Assembly: GCA_963752345.1 (NCBI GenBank)
Contig: CAVVYA010000015.1
Location: forward strand, 124,001-188,000
From: CAVVYA01 sp963752345
GTDB lineage: Bacteria > Pseudomonadota > Alphaproteobacteria > SMXQ01
Direction: 5' to 3'
DNA: 64,000 nucleotides
How positions within the stretch are numbered: the first letter of the stretch is position 1; each line of letters begins with the position of its first letter. Below the pieces are notes generated by a model that saw only the letters and a list, made by a program, of their open reading frames with translations, had not been told where the DNA came from and did not search any database. The position numbers and the translations under genes are program-made. Below are positions 39,739 through 49,057 of the stretch, piece after piece.

Positions 39739-41514
39739 TTACCGATACAGTGCTTCCAGCTTCGCGCCGTAGCGCGCCTTCAGCACATGGCGGCGGATCT
39801 TCAACGTCGGAGTCATCTCGCCGTTGGCCGTCGTGAACGGCTCTTCGGCGATGATGAAATGGCGCACCCGCTCGATGACCGACAGGTTGGCGTTGACGCG
39901 CGCCACCGCCGCGCCGAGGAATTCCTTGAACGCCGGATCGGTCCGCAGCGCCGCGAGATCGGCGCTCCGGTCGTTCGCCTTCGCCCATTCGGCTGTCGCG
40001 GTTTCATCGGGCACCAGCAGGGCCACCAGATAGGGCCGTTTGTCGCCGATGACCATCGCCTGGGCGATCTCGGGTTCCAGCGTCAGGAATCCCTCGACCC
40101 GCTGCGGTGAGATATTGTCGCCGCCCGAATTGACGATGATGTCCTTCTTGCGGTCCGTGATGGTGAGAAATCCGTCGCCGTCGAACACGCCGATGTCGCC
40201 GGTGTGCAGCCAGCCATCGCGGATCGCCTCCTGGGTGGCGCGCTCCTGTCGCCAGTAGCCCTGCATGACCAGCTCGCCGCGCACCAGAATTTCGCCGTCT
40301 TCCGCGAGCTTGACCTCGACGTCCTTGAGCACCGGCCCGACCGTGGCGATCTTGACCTTGCCGGGCCGGTTGACGGTGATCACCGGCGCGGATTCGGTCT
40401 GGCCGTAGCCTTGCAGGATGCAGATGCCGAGCGCCGTGAAGAACGTGCCGACTTCCGGATTGAGCGGCGCGCCGCCCGACACCATGGCTTTCAGCCGGCC
40501 GCCGAAGCGGGCGCGCACCTTGCGCCGCACCAGCAGCGTCAGGAAGACATCCTCGATCCGCTCGAACAGCGACAATCCGCCTGCCATGCGCTTGCGCCCG
40601 AGCGCGAGGGTGCGCAGGAAGAGCTTGCGGGCGCGCGGCGCGGCCCGTTCGACGCCGCGCATGATGCGGTTCTGCATGGTCTCGTAGAGCCGCGGCACGG
40701 CCGTCATCAGCGTCGGCTTGGCCTCCAGCATGTTGCCGGCCAGCGCGTCGACTCCCTCGGCGTAGTAGATCTGGGCGCCGAGCGCCACCGGCACGAACTG
40801 GCCCGCCGTATGCTCGTAGGAGTGGGAGAGGGGCAGGAAGCTCAGGAAGACCTCGTCGGTGAGCTTGCCGAGGGCGAGCAGCGCGTCATGCGCACCCTCG
40901 CAGTTGTGCAGGATGGCACCGTGGCTCAGCATGACTCCCTTGGGCGCGCCGCCGGTGCCGGAGGTATAGATCAGGCAGGCCAGATCGGTCCGCTTCGGCT
41001 CCGCCAGCGGGATTTCCTTGTGGGCGGCGCCTTGCGCCACCACGGTGCCCCACTGGTGCAATTGGAAGCCGTCCGATTGGCCGTGGCGCAAGGGTTCGAT
41101 CGCGATGACATGCTCGACGGTGGGCGCGCGCACCACGGCCGGCAGCAGCTTGGCGGCCAACGCCGCCGTGGAGACGATGACCATCCGCGCGCCGCTGTCG
41201 GTCAGCACATGGTGATGGTCGTTCGGCCCGTTGGTCGTATAGGCGGGCACGGTGACCCCGCCGGCGGCCATGATGGCGTGGTCGGCGATCAGCCATTCCG
41301 GTCGGTTTTCCGCCACCAGCACGACGCGGTCGCCGGGCGCCAGGCCCAACCGCCGCAGGCCCCGGGCGAGGAAGCGCACCTGGTCGGCGGCCTGGCGCCA
41401 GGTCGTCGGTTTCCACGTGCCGTCGCGTTTGGCCCACAGGAACGGCCGGTCGGCCAGCCGTTCGGCCTGGGCGAAGAACAGGGCGATCAGGCTGGGGCTT
41501 TGCGCCGATATCAT
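39739..41514 (-). CDS. Long-chain acyl-CoA synthetase (AMP-dependent)
   Basis: 591-residue AMP-forming ligase of the FadD15/ACSL type, activating long-chain fatty acids with CoA. P-loop YTSGTGGAPKGVMLSH is near residue 190, GYGQTESAPVITVN near 370, the hinge TDRKKDIIVNSGGDNISPQRVE near 460 in pieces (TDRKKDIIVNSGG) and the ending KIRRHVLKARYGAKLEALY. ATG at 41514 follows the conserved N-terminus closely. It is divergent from the oligopeptidase gene; probable roles are fatty-acid degradation or lipid remodelling. Confidence 0.92.
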   Translation of the reverse strand: MISAQSPSLIALFFAQAERLADRPFLWAKRDGTWKPTTWRQAADQVRFLARGLRRLGLAPGDRVVLVAENRPEWLIADHAIMAAGGVTVPAYTTNGPNDHHHVLTDSGARMVIVSTAALAAKLLPAVVRAPTVEHVIAIEPLRHGQSDGFQLHQWGTVVAQGAAHKEIPLAEPKRTDLACLIYTSGTGGAPKGVMLSHGAILHNCEGAHDALLALGKLTDEVFLSFLPLSHSYEHTAGQFVPVALGAQIYYAEGVDALAGNMLEAKPTLMTAVPRLYETMQNRIMRGVERAAPRARKLFLRTLALGRKRMAGGLSLFERIEDVFLTLLVRRKVRARFGGRLKAMVSGGAPLNPEVGTFFTALGICILQGYGQTESAPVITVNRPGKVKIATVGPVLKDVEVKLAEDGEILVRGELVMQGYWRQERATQEAIRDGWLHTGDIGVFDGDGFLTITDRKKDIIVNSGGDNISPQRVEGFLTLEPEIAQAMVIGDKRPYLVALLVPDETATAEWAKANDRSADLAALRTDPAFKEFLGAAVARVNANLSVIERVRHFIIAEEPFTTANGEMTPTLKIRRHVLKARYGAKLEALYR

Positions 41515-41607
41515 GGATTATGGTCCCCTGTGTGCGAATCGGCCGTTGTCACTCTTTGCAACGGTCCTGCCGTGTCTTATATCGCCTGGAAGCGCAAGGA
41601 GACAAAC

Positions 41608-43428
41608 ATGACGAAAGCCGCCGCCCGGGCCAAGAAGCCAACCGCCGACCGCAAACCCCAGAGCGACGCGCAGCCACTGCCGCGCTGGGACCTCAGCCAT
41701 CTCTATCCCGGCCCGGATTCCGGCGCGATGAAGAACGATCTGTCGGCCGTCGAGAAGGAGGCCACGGGCTTCGCCAAGCGTTACAGCGGCAAGCTCGCCA
41801 GGCTGTCGGGCAAGCAACTCGCCCAGGCGGTCGGGCGCTACGAGGTGATGCAGGACATCCTCGGCCGCATCATGAGCTATGCCCAGCTCACCTATGCCGG
41901 CAACGTCACCGACCCGGAGACCGCGCGCTTCTATCAGACCATGCAGGAGCGGGTCACCGATATCTCCACCCATCTGCTGTTCTTCACCCTCGAGCTCAAC
42001 AAGATCGACGAGCGCACGCTGAAGGCGCAGCTCAAGGACCCCGAGCTCGCGCGCTACAAGCCATGGCTGCGCGACGTGCGCACCTTCCGGCCGCATCAGC
42101 TGTCCGACGACGTGGAGAAGATCCTGCACGAAAAGTCGGTCGCCGGGCGGGCGGCGTGGAACCGTCTGTTCGACGAATCCATGGCGCGCCTGCGTTTTCC
42201 CGTCGACGGCAAGATGCTGACCAGCGCCGAGGCCCTGCATCTGCTGTCCGACCGCAACCGCCAGACGCGCAAAAAAGCGGCGCTGTCGCTCGGCAAGGTG
42301 CTGGGCGAGAATGTCGGCACCTTCGCGCTCGTCACCAACACGCTGGCCAAGGACAAGGAGATCGAGGACCGCTGGCGCAAATTCCCGCGCCCCGATTCGG
42401 CGCGCAATCTGTCGAACTTCGTCGAGGACGAGGTGGTCGACGCGCTGGTCGCCGCCGTCAAGGCCGCGTACCCGAAGCTGTCGCACCGCTATTACAAGTT
42501 GAAGGCGCGCTGGTTCGGCGCCGACCAGCTCGACTATTGGGACCGCAACGCGCCGCTGCCCGATTCCGACGATCGCAGCATTCCATGGGACGAGGCGCGC
42601 AACACGGTGCTCACCTCGTACCGTGACTTCTCGCCGGCCATGGCGGCCATCGCGGAGCGTTTCTTCCAGGAGAACTGGATCGACGCCGGCGTGCGGCCGG
42701 GCAAGGAGCCTGGCGCCTTCTCGCACCCCACCGTGCCCTCGGCGCATCCCTACATCCTGATGAATTACCAGGGCAAGACGCGCGACGTGATGACGCTGGC
42801 CCACGAGCTCGGCCATGGCGTGCATCAGGTGCTCGCCAGCCCGCAGGGCGCGCTGATGGCCGACACGCCGCTGACGCTGGCGGAAACCGCCTCGGTGTTC
42901 GGCGAAATGCTGACGTTCCAAGGCCTGCTGCGCGCCGAGACCTCGCCCAAGCGCAAGCGCGCGCTGCTCGCCGGCAAGGTCGAGGACCAGCTCAACACCG
43001 TGGTGCGCCAGATCGCGTTCTACGATTTCGAGATGCGCGTGCACACGGCGCGGCGCAAGGCGGAACTGACCGGCGACGACATCTGCGAGACCTGGATGGC
43101 GGTGCAGAAGGAAAGCCTGGGCCCGGCGATCCGGCTGGGCGGCGACTATCGCACCTACTGGAGCTACATCCCGCACTTCATCCATTCGCCGTTCTACGTC
43201 TACGCCTATGCGTTCGGCGATTGCCTGGTGAACTCGCTCTACGCGACCTTCCAGAAGGCGGAGAAGGGCTTCCAGGAAAAGTATCTCGAGATGCTCAAGG
43301 CCGGCGGCACCAAGCGGCACAAGGAACTGCTCAAGCCGTTCGGACTCGACGCCACCGATCCGGCGTTCTGGGATCGCGGCTTGAGCGTCGTCTCCGGGTT
43401 CATCGACGAGCTCGAAAAGCTCGGCTGA
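41608..43428 (+). CDS. M3 family oligoendopeptidase (PepF type)
   Basis: Zinc metallopeptidase of 606 residues, cytoplasmic, cleaving short peptides. The HEXXH motif is seen in TLAHELGHGVHQ near residue 397, with the downstream glutamate in LAETASVFGEMLTFQ. The N-terminal W-D-L-S-x-L-Y-P segment (RWDLSHLYPGPDSG) is typical of the PepF/M3B clade. The ATG at 41608 has AAGGAG just upstream; the longer open frame to 40204 is antisense to the acyl-CoA synthetase gene. Confidence 0.94.
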   Translation: MTKAAARAKKPTADRKPQSDAQPLPRWDLSHLYPGPDSGAMKNDLSAVEKEATGFAKRYSGKLARLSGKQLAQAVGRYEVMQDILGRIMSYAQLTYAGNVTDPETARFYQTMQERVTDISTHLLFFTLELNKIDERTLKAQLKDPELARYKPWLRDVRTFRPHQLSDDVEKILHEKSVAGRAAWNRLFDESMARLRFPVDGKMLTSAEALHLLSDRNRQTRKKAALSLGKVLGENVGTFALVTNTLAKDKEIEDRWRKFPRPDSARNLSNFVEDEVVDALVAAVKAAYPKLSHRYYKLKARWFGADQLDYWDRNAPLPDSDDRSIPWDEARNTVLTSYRDFSPAMAAIAERFFQENWIDAGVRPGKEPGAFSHPTVPSAHPYILMNYQGKTRDVMTLAHELGHGVHQVLASPQGALMADTPLTLAETASVFGEMLTFQGLLRAETSPKRKRALLAGKVEDQLNTVVRQIAFYDFEMRVHTARRKAELTGDDICETWMAVQKESLGPAIRLGGDYRTYWSYIPHFIHSPFYVYAYAFGDCLVNSLYATFQKAEKGFQEKYLEMLKAGGTKRHKELLKPFGLDATDPAFWDRGLSVVSGFIDELEKLG

Positions 43429-43431
43429 CGC

Positions 43432-44223
43432 TCAACGCGAACCGAGCACGCTGTCGATCCAGGCGGCGACCGCCGCCACTGCTTCGGCCTCCGCGCCGAT
43501 AAAATCGTGCGGCGTATGGGCGAAGCAGCCGCCGCTGCCGGCGGTTCCGCCGCGCAACATGTGCGAATTCTTGCGCGGCGCCGCCGCGAGCGCCTGAAGC
43601 ACGGCCGGCACCCCGTCGGGCGGCGTCAGCATGCAATCGTCGTCGCGATGATGCAGGACGAGGACCGGAACGCGGATTTCTCCAAGCGCCGTGTCGTGGA
43701 CCGAATGGCTGGCTATGCCGGCACGGACGGTGACGCTGGAGGCCAGAATGACGCCGGCCAGAATGTCGGGTCCCAGCCTTGCGGCACCGCCGGCAGCGGA
43801 CAAAGTTGCGCGGCTGAAGCCGGCGAGGAAGATCGGTAACTGGGTGCGCGCCCGGACAGCGGCGATGACGGCCGCGACGTCGGCCAGATGTTCTGGGCTC
43901 ACGCGGGTCTCGTAGCTCAGGCCCCCGGGCTTGTCCGACGGCACATCGACGATGGCCAATGTGACGCCCGCGTCGACGAACCGGCGGCTGGCGCGCGGGA
44001 AGAAGGCCACCGTGTGGGGCATGCCGGAAGCGGTCAGCCCGATGACGCCGTCGCCGCTCGGCCAGGCGACCACCACGGCGCGGGCTGGATTCGCCGGTTC
44101 CATGAGGATGAAGCTCTGGGTAACACGCGGACGCGATTCGATGGTCACGAGACTGTCGCGCGCGCCGGCTGCCGAAAACGACAGTGCGGCGAGCAGCCCT
44201 GCGAGTGCGAGGCGGTTGAGCAT
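43432..44223 (-). CDS. Secreted alpha/beta hydrolase family protein (paralogue 1)
   Basis: 263 residues with signal peptide (LALAGLLAALSFSAAGA). The body resembles dienelactone-hydrolase-like alpha/beta folds: a nucleophile-elbow FSRATLS near residue 130 (GFSRA rather than GXSXG), HHRDDDCMLTPP near 200 (acid) and FAHTPHDFIG near 240 (His). It belongs with the 45773 and 46660 genes, sharing SRPRVTQSFILMEP, PSDKPGGLSYETR and AWIDSVL at the end. Periplasmic, substrate unknown. It converges with the M3 peptidase gene. Confidence 0.78.
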   Translation of the reverse strand: MLNRLALAGLLAALSFSAAGARDSLVTIESRPRVTQSFILMEPANPARAVVVAWPSGDGVIGLTASGMPHTVAFFPRASRRFVDAGVTLAIVDVPSDKPGGLSYETRVSPEHLADVAAVIAAVRARTQLPIFLAGFSRATLSAAGGAARLGPDILAGVILASSVTVRAGIASHSVHDTALGEIRVPVLVLHHRDDDCMLTPPDGVPAVLQALAAAPRKNSHMLRGGTAGSGGCFAHTPHDFIGAEAEAVAAVAAWIDSVLGSR

Positions 44224-44314
44224 GGCGGATTTTAACGCGTCCCGGGCACAAGCGGAGCGCCAGATCGGAAATTGCCGCCGGCCGTTACGACCGTGAGCCG
44301 GCCAAGCGGAGCCG

Positions 44315-45337
44315 TCAGCCGGCTGCCACCATGGCCTGGCGTTCCTCGTCCCACAACAGGAAGCTTGGCGCCCGTAGCGCGCGCCACAAGGTCAGCGGCC
44401 GGACATGAGTCAATGCCGCGGTCGATTCGTGGCATTCCTGCAGGCGGTAGTTGGGAATGCGCGTGTTCAGGTGATGCAGGTGGTGAAAGCCGATATTCCC
44501 GGTGAACCATTGCAGGACGCGGGGCAGCTTCAGATAGGACGATCCGCGCAGGGCAGCATCGGTCGCATCCCACACGTCATGGCGCGCCCAGTGAGTGCCC
44601 TCGAAGCGATGTTGCACGCTGAACAGCCAGACGCCGATGATCGATGCCAGGATCATCACCGGCACGCTGACGAGGGCCGTGGTTGCGAAGCCGAAAGAAA
44701 GTCCGAGCCCGCCATATAATCCGACCAGTCCGATATTGGTCAGCAGCAGGGCGCGGCGTTCGCGTTTCCAACTCGGCGGCATGTCGAAGGGCAGGCGATA
44801 GAGCAGGAAAAATATCACGGGCGGCAGCAGGAGGCCGGTGACCACCGGGTGCCGGGTCAGCCGATACTGTAATTTTCCCCATCGGCTGAGGGCTTCGTAT
44901 TCGGCAACCGTCAAGCAGGTGGAGTAGATATCGACGCCGCGATCGCGCCGGTCGAGATCGTTCCACACCCCGTGGTGTCCGGCATGCTGGCGGCTCCAGG
45001 AGGCATAGGGCGCCAGGGTCAGCAGACTGCACGCGAAGCCGACGGCGTCGTTGGCCCGTTTGGAACGGAAGAATGCGCCGTGGCCGCAATCGTGCTGAAT
45101 GATGAAAATCCGCACGAGGAATCCGGCGGCGAGGGGCGCCAGGAGAAGAGTGAATGCCGACGCAGCCGGCGCCACGGCGTACATCACCGCGCAAATGCCG
45201 ATGAAGCCGCCCATGGAGGTCGTCAGCTGCGCCAGGCTGTCGCGCCGTGAGGGGGCCTGAAACGGCTTGATCGCCGCGGTCAGTTCTTCGGTCAGCGTGG
45301 TTGCACGGCTCGGCACGGACGAAGGGCTGCCCGTCAT
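44315..45337 (-). CDS. Fatty acid desaturase (membrane di-iron)
   Basis: 340-residue membrane acyl-lipid desaturase. Three His boxes are present: HDCGHGAF near residue 88, HAGHHG near 124, and HHLHHLNTRIPNY near 285. These match delta-12 type fatty acid desaturases, introducing double bonds into membrane lipids. Several hydrophobic segments are in the expected places. The ATG at 45337 overlaps the stop of the small upstream gene (ATGA), so translation is coupled. It lies between secreted hydrolase genes; any functional link to them is unproven. Confidence 0.9.
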   Translation of the reverse strand: MTGSPSSVPSRATTLTEELTAAIKPFQAPSRRDSLAQLTTSMGGFIGICAVMYAVAPAASAFTLLLAPLAAGFLVRIFIIQHDCGHGAFFRSKRANDAVGFACSLLTLAPYASWSRQHAGHHGVWNDLDRRDRGVDIYSTCLTVAEYEALSRWGKLQYRLTRHPVVTGLLLPPVIFFLLYRLPFDMPPSWKRERRALLLTNIGLVGLYGGLGLSFGFATTALVSVPVMILASIIGVWLFSVQHRFEGTHWARHDVWDATDAALRGSSYLKLPRVLQWFTGNIGFHHLHHLNTRIPNYRLQECHESTAALTHVRPLTLWRALRAPSFLLWDEERQAMVAAG

Positions 45338-45594
45338 GTGTGCTGTCCGTGCTGCGCGGTGTGCCAGAACGCGCCCGGATCCTTGAGCAGCTCCCGGCCG
45401 ATGATAATGATCACGCGGCTGCGTAGAATCGCAGGGTCGCTGACTTCCGGGTGAAGATTTTTATAGGTCTCGCAGGCCGATCGATGGCCCGCCACGTCGC
45501 TTTGCGTCGTGTTTCCTGTGGAGGCGAAAACATTTGCAAATGCCGCGTGGTAGGCGGCAAGAACGGAGTCTCTGTCGCTGGAAATCGGAGGCAA
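45334..45594 (-). CDS. Small hypothetical protein coupled to the desaturase
   Basis: 86-residue polar protein without recognised domain (AYHAAFANVFASTGNTTQSD, HRSACETYKNLHPEVSDP). A TTG start at 45594 has a good GAGGAG site six bases upstream. The stop overlaps the desaturase start by four bases, so it is very probably co-translated with it. It contains one cysteine and several His residues but no obvious metal motif. No function can be assigned. Confidence 0.62.
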   Translation of the reverse strand: MPPISSDRDSVLAAYHAAFANVFASTGNTTQSDVAGHRSACETYKNLHPEVSDPAILRSRVIIIIGRELLKDPGAFWHTAQHGQHT

Positions 45595-45772
45595 GGGGCG
45601 CTCCTCGGGCCGCGTGTCACGAGCGGGAGTTCGACGCCTCTCTCAGCCACCGGCGCTCTTCATCACGTATTCCGGTGATTTTACCATTCTACGCGGGTTT
45701 TCGCCTATCTTATAAGTCAAATATGGGACGCGGGTGCCGTTCTCTGCCCTTGTTTCCGCATATGCACCCTGT

Positions 45773-46579
45773 TCAGCCGCCGGCGAGCACCGAATCGATC
45801 CATGTTGTCATCGCCTTCACCGCCTGATCCTCGACGCCGAAGAAGCCGTGCGCCGCGCGCGCCTCGCATGGGTCGGACTGCGCCGGCTTGCCGCCGGTCA
45901 GCATCACCGAATCCTTGCGCGGCGCATTGGTCAGGGCGCGCATGAAGGCGGGCACGCCGGCCGACTGGGTGATGTAGCAGCCATCGTCCTTATGATGGAG
46001 CGCGAGCACGGGCACGCGAATGGCGGCCAGCGGGAGGTCGTGAACCGAGTGCAGCCGGTTCCGGCTGCGCTCGAGCACCGTCGAGGTCAGCAGCACGCCG
46101 GCGATGAGCGGCGGGTCGAGTCGCGCCGCTGCATTCGCCGCCGAAACGGTGCCCCGGCTGGTGCCGATCACGAAAGCCGGCACGTCGGCGCGGCTTTTGA
46201 GGGCAAGGATCAGGGCCTTGATATCCTCCGCGTGGCGCCGGTCGGTGCGAAAATTGCCGAGGCCGTTCGGCTGATCGGACGGCGTGTCGGGATAGGCCAG
46301 CAGCAGGCCGGCGCGCAGCAGGTCGTTGCGCACCCGCATCAGGAAATTGCCCTTCTGCTTGGTCGGGCCGCCCGCGTCGAACGCCAGGTCGCCGTCGCCG
46401 CCCAGAATCACGATGGCGATGGCGCGCGGCTGCCCGGCGGGCTCGACCAGCCAGTAGCTCTGGGTGACGTCGGGGCGGGTCGGAATGGATTCGACGCGGT
46501 CGGCGGCGAGCGCAGGCGCCAGCACCGCCCATAGCATCAGCGCCATGACGGCCGGCGTGGCACGAGCGCATCGTCTCAT
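45773..46579 (-). CDS. Secreted alpha/beta hydrolase family protein (paralogue 2)
   Basis: 268 residues. Signal peptide (VMALMLWAVLAPALAA). Conserved pieces shared with its two paralogues are RPDVTQSYWLVEPAGQPRAI, GDLAFDAGGPTKQKGNFLMR, YPDTPSDQPNGLGNFRTD, nucleophile elbow GTSRGTVSA near residue 148, HHKDDGCYITQSAGVP near 205, and AHGFFGVEDQAVKAM near the end. The triad Ser-Asp-His is complete. ATG at 46579 chosen because the signal peptide follows it directly; longer frames upstream are unlike coding sequence. Substrate unknown. Confidence 0.78.
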   Translation of the reverse strand: MRRCARATPAVMALMLWAVLAPALAADRVESIPTRPDVTQSYWLVEPAGQPRAIAIVILGGDGDLAFDAGGPTKQKGNFLMRVRNDLLRAGLLLAYPDTPSDQPNGLGNFRTDRRHAEDIKALILALKSRADVPAFVIGTSRGTVSAANAAARLDPPLIAGVLLTSTVLERSRNRLHSVHDLPLAAIRVPVLALHHKDDGCYITQSAGVPAFMRALTNAPRKDSVMLTGGKPAQSDPCEARAAHGFFGVEDQAVKAMTTWIDSVLAGG

Positions 46580-46659
46580 GGCCCAAGCAGCTCCGCTCTT
46601 CCGATGGAAGAGGCTCGCCTCGGCACCCGAGCTTCCGCCCGCCATCGACGCTGTGGCGC

Positions 46660-47502
46660 TCAAGATCCCTGGAGGACCGAATCGATCCACTCGGTCATGG
46701 CCTTGACAGCCTGCACCTCCATGCCGAGATAGCCGTGCGCCGACTGGGCGCCGCACGGCTCGCCGCCGGCGCTGCCGCCGGTCACGGTCACCGCGTCCGT
46801 GCGTGGCGCCGACGGCATCGCCTTGAGCAGGGCCGATACCGCGCCCGGCGGCGTGACGTAGCAGCCGTCATTGCGGTTGGCGAGCGCGAACACCGGCACC
46901 TTGATGTCTTTGACCGGCGTTTCATAGACCGACACCTGCCGCTTGTTGCCGCGCTCGGTCACCGTCGAGGTCAGGACCAAGCCGGCAATGGTGCCGGCTG
47001 GGAGCCGCGCCGCGCCATTGGTCGCCGAGATGGTGCCGCGGCTGGTGCCGATGAGAAACACCGGCAGGTCGGCGCGGGCCTTCAGCGCTTTGACCACGGC
47101 GGCAATGTCTTCGGCATGCTTGGCATCGACGCGGAAGCCGCCGAGGCCCTGGCTCCGGTCCGACGGGGTATCGGGATAGGCCAGCAGCAGCCCGGCGGCG
47201 GCAAGCTGGTCGCGCACCCGCATCAGGAAGTTGCCCTTGCCCTTCGTCGGGCCGCTCTTGTCGAGGGCGAGTTCGCCCTCGCCGCCGATGAAGACGATGG
47301 CGATGGCGCGCGGCGGGCCGTCCGGCTCGACCAGGTAATAGCCTTGGGTGATCCCGGGACGGCTCGTCACGCTCGCCACGGAGTCGCGAGGTGCCGCCAG
47401 GGTGTCATTGATGGCCGGACCGGCCAGTGCGGCGATTAAACCGCCTAGCGACAGGGCACGCCCGAAAAAGCGACGGGGCGTGCGCTGACCATTGTTCTCC
47501 AT
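46660..47502 (-). CDS. Secreted alpha/beta hydrolase family protein (paralogue 3)
   Basis: 280 residues, the closest relative of the 45773 gene, 80 bases upstream of it. It begins with an RR-containing leader (RTPRRFFGRALSLGGLIAAL) that could be a Tat signal. Motifs: GYYLVEPDGPPRAIAIVFI, nucleophile GTSRGTISATNGAAR near residue 156, ANRNDGCYVTPPGAV near 210 and AHGYLGMEVQAVKAM near 260. ATG at 47502 fits the signal. Tandem duplication of a secreted hydrolase is the simplest history. Confidence 0.78.
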   Translation of the reverse strand: MENNGQRTPRRFFGRALSLGGLIAALAGPAINDTLAAPRDSVASVTSRPGITQGYYLVEPDGPPRAIAIVFIGGEGELALDKSGPTKGKGNFLMRVRDQLAAAGLLLAYPDTPSDRSQGLGGFRVDAKHAEDIAAVVKALKARADLPVFLIGTSRGTISATNGAARLPAGTIAGLVLTSTVTERGNKRQVSVYETPVKDIKVPVFALANRNDGCYVTPPGAVSALLKAMPSAPRTDAVTVTGGSAGGEPCGAQSAHGYLGMEVQAVKAMTEWIDSVLQGS

Positions 47503-47592
47503 CGCGCAATTCTCGCCTTGGCAAATGGACACCGGTTCGCCATTCTGTGCCGCCATTCGAGGGGACACAACGAAAACATAATTCGGTAGACC

Positions 47593-48744
47593 ATGAAATT
47601 AGCCATCCCGAAGGAACGGCGGCCGGGCGAATCGCGGGTTGCCGCGACGCCGGATACCGTCAAGAAGCTGATTGCACTGGGGCTCGAGGTGGTCGTCGAA
47701 AGCGGCGCGGGCGCCGGTTCGTCGATCGGCGACGACCGCTACCGCGACGCCGGCGCCACCATCGCGCCGGACGAAACGTCCGCGCTCGGCAGCGCCGACA
47801 TCGTCTTCAAGGTGCAGCGGCCGCTGCGCGATGGCGGGACCAACGAACTCGCGATGATGAAGCAGGGCGCCGTGCTGATCGGCATGCTGGCGCCGCTCGT
47901 CAACCGCGACGACGTGCAGGCCTATGCCGCCCAGGGCATCACCGCCTTCGGCATGGAGCTGGTGCCGCGCATCACCCGCGCCCAATCCATGGACGTGCTG
48001 TCGTCGCAGTCCAATCTCGCCGGCTACCGTGCCGTGCTCGAAGCCACCAACATCTACGGCCGCGTGCTGCCGATGATGATGACGGCGGCGGGCACCGTGG
48101 CGCCGGCCCGCGTCTTCATCATGGGCGTCGGCGTCGCCGGCCTGCAGGCCATCGCCACCGCGCGCCGCCTGGGCGCCGTGGTCTCGGCGACCGACGTGCG
48201 TCCGGCGACCAAGGAGCAGGTCGAGAGCCTCGGCGCCAAGTTCGTCATGGTCGAGGACGAGGAGACCAAGCAGGCCGAGACCGCCGGCGGCTACGCCCGC
48301 GAGATGTCGGACGAGTACAAGCGCAAGCAGGCCGCGCTCATCGCCGAGACCATCAAGAAGCAGGACATCGTCATCACCACGGCGCTGATCCCCGGCCGCA
48401 AGGCGCCGGTGCTGGTGACCGAGGACATGGTGAAGACCATGAAGCCCGGCGCGGTGATCGTCGATCTGGCGGTCGAGGCGGGCGGCAACTGCCCGCTGTC
48501 CAGGCCCGACGAGATCGTCGAGGTGAATGGCGTCAAGATCGCCGGCTTCACCAACCTGCCGAGCCGCATCGCGGAAGACGCCAGCGCGCTCTATGCCAAG
48601 AACCTGCTCGCCTTCGTGACGCCCTTGATCGACAAAGAGACCAAGGCGCTCAAGATCGACACGGCGGACGAGATCGTCGCCGGCTCGCTGGTCGTGCGCG
48701 ACGGTCAAATCGTGCATCCCGCTTTGACAAAAGGAACGAACTGA
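47593..48744 (+). CDS. pntAA: NAD(P) transhydrogenase alpha subunit part 1 (PntAA)
   Basis: Domain I, NAD-binding subunit of the proton-translocating transhydrogenase, 383 residues. It carries the alanine-dehydrogenase-like N-terminus (MKLAIPKERRPGESRVAATP) and NAD-binding GVGVAGLQAIATARRLGA near residue 175, and the RPAT, ETIKKQDIVITTALIPGRKAP and VEAGGNCPLSRP segments. In many alphaproteobacteria the alpha subunit is split in two genes as here. It is one base before pntAB. The enzyme makes NADPH from NADH using proton-motive force. Confidence 0.95.
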   Translation: MKLAIPKERRPGESRVAATPDTVKKLIALGLEVVVESGAGAGSSIGDDRYRDAGATIAPDETSALGSADIVFKVQRPLRDGGTNELAMMKQGAVLIGMLAPLVNRDDVQAYAAQGITAFGMELVPRITRAQSMDVLSSQSNLAGYRAVLEATNIYGRVLPMMMTAAGTVAPARVFIMGVGVAGLQAIATARRLGAVVSATDVRPATKEQVESLGAKFVMVEDEETKQAETAGGYAREMSDEYKRKQAALIAETIKKQDIVITTALIPGRKAPVLVTEDMVKTMKPGAVIVDLAVEAGGNCPLSRPDEIVEVNGVKIAGFTNLPSRIAEDASALYAKNLLAFVTPLIDKETKALKIDTADEIVAGSLVVRDGQIVHPALTKGTN

Positions 48745-48745
48745 G

Positions 48746-49057
48746 ATGGACGCGGTCGATCCCTTCGTCTTTCGCCTGGCGATCTTCGTGCTCGCCATCT
48801 TCGTCGGCTACTACGTGGTGTGGAGCGTGACGCCCGCGCTGCACACGCCGCTGATGAGCGTGACCAACGCCATCTCGAGCGTGATCGTGGTCGGCGCGCT
48901 GATCGCCGCAGGGCCGGCCGGCTTCGAGCTGTCGAAGATCTTCGGCCTGGTCGCCACCGCGCTCGCCGCGGTCAATATCTTCGGCGGCTTCCTGGTCACC
49001 CAGCGCATGCTGGCGATGTACAAGAAAAAGAAAAGAAGAAGTAGGGGGCACCGGTTC
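48746..49057 (+). CDS. pntAB: NAD(P) transhydrogenase alpha subunit part 2 (PntAB), no stop before pntB
   Basis: Membrane part of the split alpha subunit, about 98-104 residues, three membrane segments (FRLAIFVLAIFVGYYVVWSV; ISSVIVVGALIAAGPAG; FGLVATALAAVNIFGGFLV) and a conserved ending TQRMLAMYKKKK. Instead of a stop the frame runs through RRSRGHRF into PntB, so as sequenced the two are one 568-residue ORF. A TAG at 49042-49044 lies one base out of frame in an A/G-rich run (AAGAAAAAGAAAAGAAG), so a lost A is likely. A true fusion cannot be excluded. Confidence 0.85.
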
